Part shown: positions 61,571-64,000 of the stretch, one piece after another
Position numbering within the stretch: position 1 is the stretch's first letter
How the letters are laid out: each line of letters starts with the position of its first letter
From: Nemertoderma westbladi
Lineage: Eukaryota; Xenacoelomorpha; Nemertodermatida; Nemertodermatidae
Assembly: GCA_032718475.1 (NCBI GenBank)
Contig: JAUCBJ010006866.1
Location: 1-64,000, forward strand
DNA length: 64,000 bases
Direction: 5' to 3'
The notes under the pieces: model-generated
The model's database searches: none
What the model was told of the DNA's origin: nothing
Seen by the model: only the letters and a program-made list of their open reading frames with translations
Position numbers and translations under genes: made by a program

Positions 61571-62980
61571 GGCCCGGAAGCATATTCCTAATCCTTACAC
61601 TAGCTGGAACACATCTTGAATTGTAGCCTGGGATTGGGCAATGAACAATTATTTGATTGGACGTTGAAATCATGTAAGGAATAGGGAAAGTGCTCGAACA
61701 AGTGTAAGAGTTTTTATACTTAGTTGGCAGGTAGAAAGTGTTCCAAACGCTGTAAGGAATGGAAAAATTGGGTGAAATCTTGTAAGGGTTATTATACCAA
61801 CAGTATATTAGAAGAGTAGTCTTAGACTAACATGTGATATTATTCTAAGCAGTAGAACATTGGGTTATTGTTTATACAGGGCTACATGAGTAAGCTAAAA
61901 CGATTGGAACATTGGCTATACGAGTAGTGTCTAGGGATAAATTATTTTGCATTGTTTTTGCCGTGAGGACCAGCCTGTGCACAATCATTGTGCTGTGGCA
62001 GCCCCACGGAAAAAATAAGCATGGTGAACAGTCCATGACTTTCGTGAGACACATCTTTAAGGACACAGACCTTGAATATGCGGATAATCTCGCGAAATTC
62101 ATGGGGGATATGGAGTTGTGGCGGTACAACTTTGTTGATAAGCCGGCACAGCATTCTTAATGCACGCTGCATTGGGATTCCCAATTGTGGATTCCATGGT
62201 GGTGACAAAATGTTTTTGTTAAGCTGGCATAGCATCTCAGTGTACAGTTTTAATGCAGCAGGTCGATTATAGTACTGTACGAACAGTAGTAGTTGCTTAG
62301 GAATAGTCGGTCTGCTTTCGTGTCCAACCAACTTCACTAGCGCGCGGACGAGTAGCTCTTACATTAGGAAGTAAACGGATGCGTGCAGCTGTGTTGCTGG
62401 CCAACCTGCGGTACTGATAGGACTTCACGCGCTAAAATACGCTATAGAAACCTGTTGATAAACATAAATGCAATTCCAACAAATGCTAAAGACATTGCAA
62501 AAATTATGAGTTGACTTCATCGGAGCTTTTATGTTTATATAATTGTGAAATGCTTTTAAATATGAATTTTAAATGAATGAATTTCAATATTAAATGCTAC
62601 CAGTATAACTACTTTATTATTATAATCTATTCGATCGGAAAGTCAAGGAAAAAATGGGGTGTAAATCGATTCCATATACAACATTATTTCCACTCTAGTA
62701 TACTGCTATTCGTATATATTTTTTACTGTCATCTGACAATGAACCGTTTAATATGCAGGTAACCCTTGCATGATTTCACCCAATTTCTCCATTCCTTGCA
62801 GCGTTTGGAACTTTTTCTACCTGCCAACTGAGTATAAAAGCCTTACACTAGTTCGACCCCTCTTTCCATTCCTTATATGATTTCAACGTCCAATGAAATA
62901 ATAGTTAATTAACCAATCCCATGTGTTATATCAAGAGGTGTTCCTAGTAGTGTAAGGATTGGGAATACGCGGAACGGGCC
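61571..62980. mobile_element. Foldback element with ~220-bp terminal inverted repeats
   Basis: 61571-61791 and 62760-62980 are imperfect reverse complements. Shared words include AATCCTTACACTA, GATTGGACGTTGAAATCAT, AGTTGGCAGGTAGAAA and GAATGGA(A/G)AAATTGGGTGAA, with GGCCCG at the outer ends. The ~970-bp middle holds an RTE-like LINE tail (61950-62175) and A/T-rich DNA. No transposase and no clear target duplication are seen. Confidence 0.75.
61950..62175 (+). pseudogene. Old RTE-like LINE fragment, C-terminal part
   Basis: Encodes CIVFAVRTSLCTIIVLWQPHG and MGDMELWRYNFVDKPAQHS, matching the last ~75 codons of the full-length LINE (45610-45840). It is in the opposite orientation to the fragment at 60911-61512. 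It lies inside the foldback element. Confidence 0.85.
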
Positions 62981-63770
62981 AAATGAACGGGCCAAATGCA
63001 AATGGGGAACTTTGGAACATCACTTGATTTATTAGCCAATATGGAACAGCCATATACATATAATACACAGCAGAGGTATGATCTCTCACCTTCATTATTA
63101 TCCTGTATTCCCTATATTATTCATGCATTTGTGTTAACATTCAGTTACCAATTTAGTGTAGTGATTTACAGTAAGACCCGAGACCGACTTATATTGCTGT
63201 AACCGTGAGTTACTTTGAATGTCATTTATGTTATGGTATTTTGTGTGAGATCTGTGGTGTTATATGAACGATAACGATTTACCAAGATGTGAAGAATAAC
63301 AGGTTTTCACTAAAACCATAGGTTCAGAATGATTCTAAGCTGATTCTAACCAAAACAATAAACGAATAAGTACCTATACAGGTTATAAGATATAAATAAG
63401 CGCCATAAAAAACTTAAGGATAAATTTGTAAAAATACAAATTCTTCATAATATAAAAAATCTACTGTTCTGACAACCAACACATGGAAAGCGTAGCCGTG
63501 GGCCACCGGCTATGTAGTAGTAGTGCCATCTTCCTAAATGCACATCTTACTACTTTCACAAGTTACCACAATTCCATCTTTCTATATCCCACCTTTCCCA
63601 CTCATTCTTTTCCATTGTATCAATACCAAGCTTAAATTTAATGTTGTGACGCACTGTGCTTTATGCTGGCAAAATAAAATATGTTTTTTTAATAAACTTA
63701 AATTTAAACCACCGTAACAAGTTACTCCCACCACAACAGAAACATTGATATCTTAATGTTATTATTATTA
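62981..63770. other. Non-coding 3' flank of the astacin gene, unrecognised
   Basis: A/T-rich; a small + frame at 62996-63202 has no recognised features. The part next to 63770 would be the 3' UTR of the minus-strand exon. An ATTATTATTATTA tract lies at 63759-63772. Confidence 0.4.
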
Positions 63771-63934
63771 TTAACATCCATATAAGGTATTGATTTGGGC
63801 GTAGTCTACAGCGGAAGGTGAATCATTCTTGGCAACTGGTACACCTGTAGCAACTGATGTTATGGTCGGTTGGCCGTTGACGCTCCAATGATATCCCGGA
63901 TAATGCATAACCGATTTTATGTCATATGGACTTC
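63771..63934 (-). CDS. Last exon of an astacin-family (M12A) metalloprotease
   Basis: On the minus strand a TTTCAG acceptor (63940-63935) opens a frame, after a two-base split codon, that reads SPYDIKSVMHYPGYHWSVNG. It continues QPTI..., then NDSPSAVDYAQINTLYGC and TAA at 63773-63771. YDIKSVMHY is the Met-turn with the Tyr zinc ligand of astacins. The end D(x)nQIN-LY-C is their conserved C-terminus, where the final Cys pairs with one near the domain start. The zinc-binding HExxH would be on exons beyond the window edge. The protein is normally secreted and cleaves matrix proteins or pro-peptides. No CUB, EGF or ShK domain follows the stop, so the astacin domain is terminal. No lesion is seen. 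Confidence 0.85.
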
Positions 63935-64000
63935 CTGAAATCATTACAATAAATTGTGTCTTTATAAAATTAATATATATAAAAATGAAGATAAATAGGT
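63935..64000 (-). other. Intron upstream of the astacin exon
   Basis: A/T-rich sequence ending (on the minus strand) in the TTTCAG acceptor; it continues past the window. Confidence 0.6.

Overview
The window is metazoan nuclear DNA, most likely from a marine invertebrate. Evidence for this is intron-split exons of extracellular EGF-repeat and astacin-type proteins, animal retroelement families (BEL/Pao, RTE-like, CR1/L2/jockey-like, R2-superfamily-like), very long minisatellites and many nested repeats. No bacterial-type operon, rRNA, tRNA or CRISPR was found. Species cannot be named from the sequence.

Host genes are sparse. At the left edge two phase-compatible exons (400-524, 1024-1187, + strand) encode EGF/laminin-EGF modules of a MEGF-like protein. 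At the right edge a short exon (63771-63934, - strand) encodes the C-terminus of an astacin (M12A) metalloprotease. Everything between is repeat or element derived, including a frameshifted OTU-like gene (31388-31906) and a frameshifted member of an uncharacterised invertebrate family with an SDGAASQYKN motif (52355-55130).

Layout. 1-150: hairpin of 15-bp repeats. 400-1187: MEGF-like exons. About 1195-22008: a roughly 20-kb array of a 27-bp unit with 3.1-3.5-kb higher-order periodicity, split by a 5'-truncated LINE (11475-14548, - strand, 8-bp target duplication). 22009-28732: an intact-looking BEL/Pao LTR element with near-identical LTRs. 28949-29570: decayed fragment of an R2-like retroelement. 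29710-31385: G-rich 24-bp array. 31388-31906: OTU pseudogene, cut by a TTAA-flanked piggyBac-like element (31907-36447) that contains a truncated RTE-like LINE, which contains a solo LTR. 36465-39406: second, decayed copy of the first LINE. 39940-47565 and 55350-59893: two opposite-oriented complexes of an R2-like (restriction-like endonuclease) retroelement and a shared ~1.8-kb segment. The left complex carries a full-length RTE-like LINE (42147-45862, ORF about 1,098 codons). 49761-52354: TIR transposon with a 6-bp target duplication containing a 19-bp array. 54220-54552: small foldback element. 60911-62175: old RTE pieces in opposite orientations, next to a long-TIR foldback element (61571-62980).

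The most unusual observation is that the 20-kb array appears to have been seeded from the exon-intron boundary of the MEGF-like exon. The exon end, splice donor and first intron bases (1173-1225) recur inside the array, so nearly every 27-bp unit carries a GTGAGT or GTAAGT donor-like word. The second, unrelated G-rich array also carries a donor-like word in most units. Gene boundaries, splice sites and family assignments were read by eye and no database search was run.
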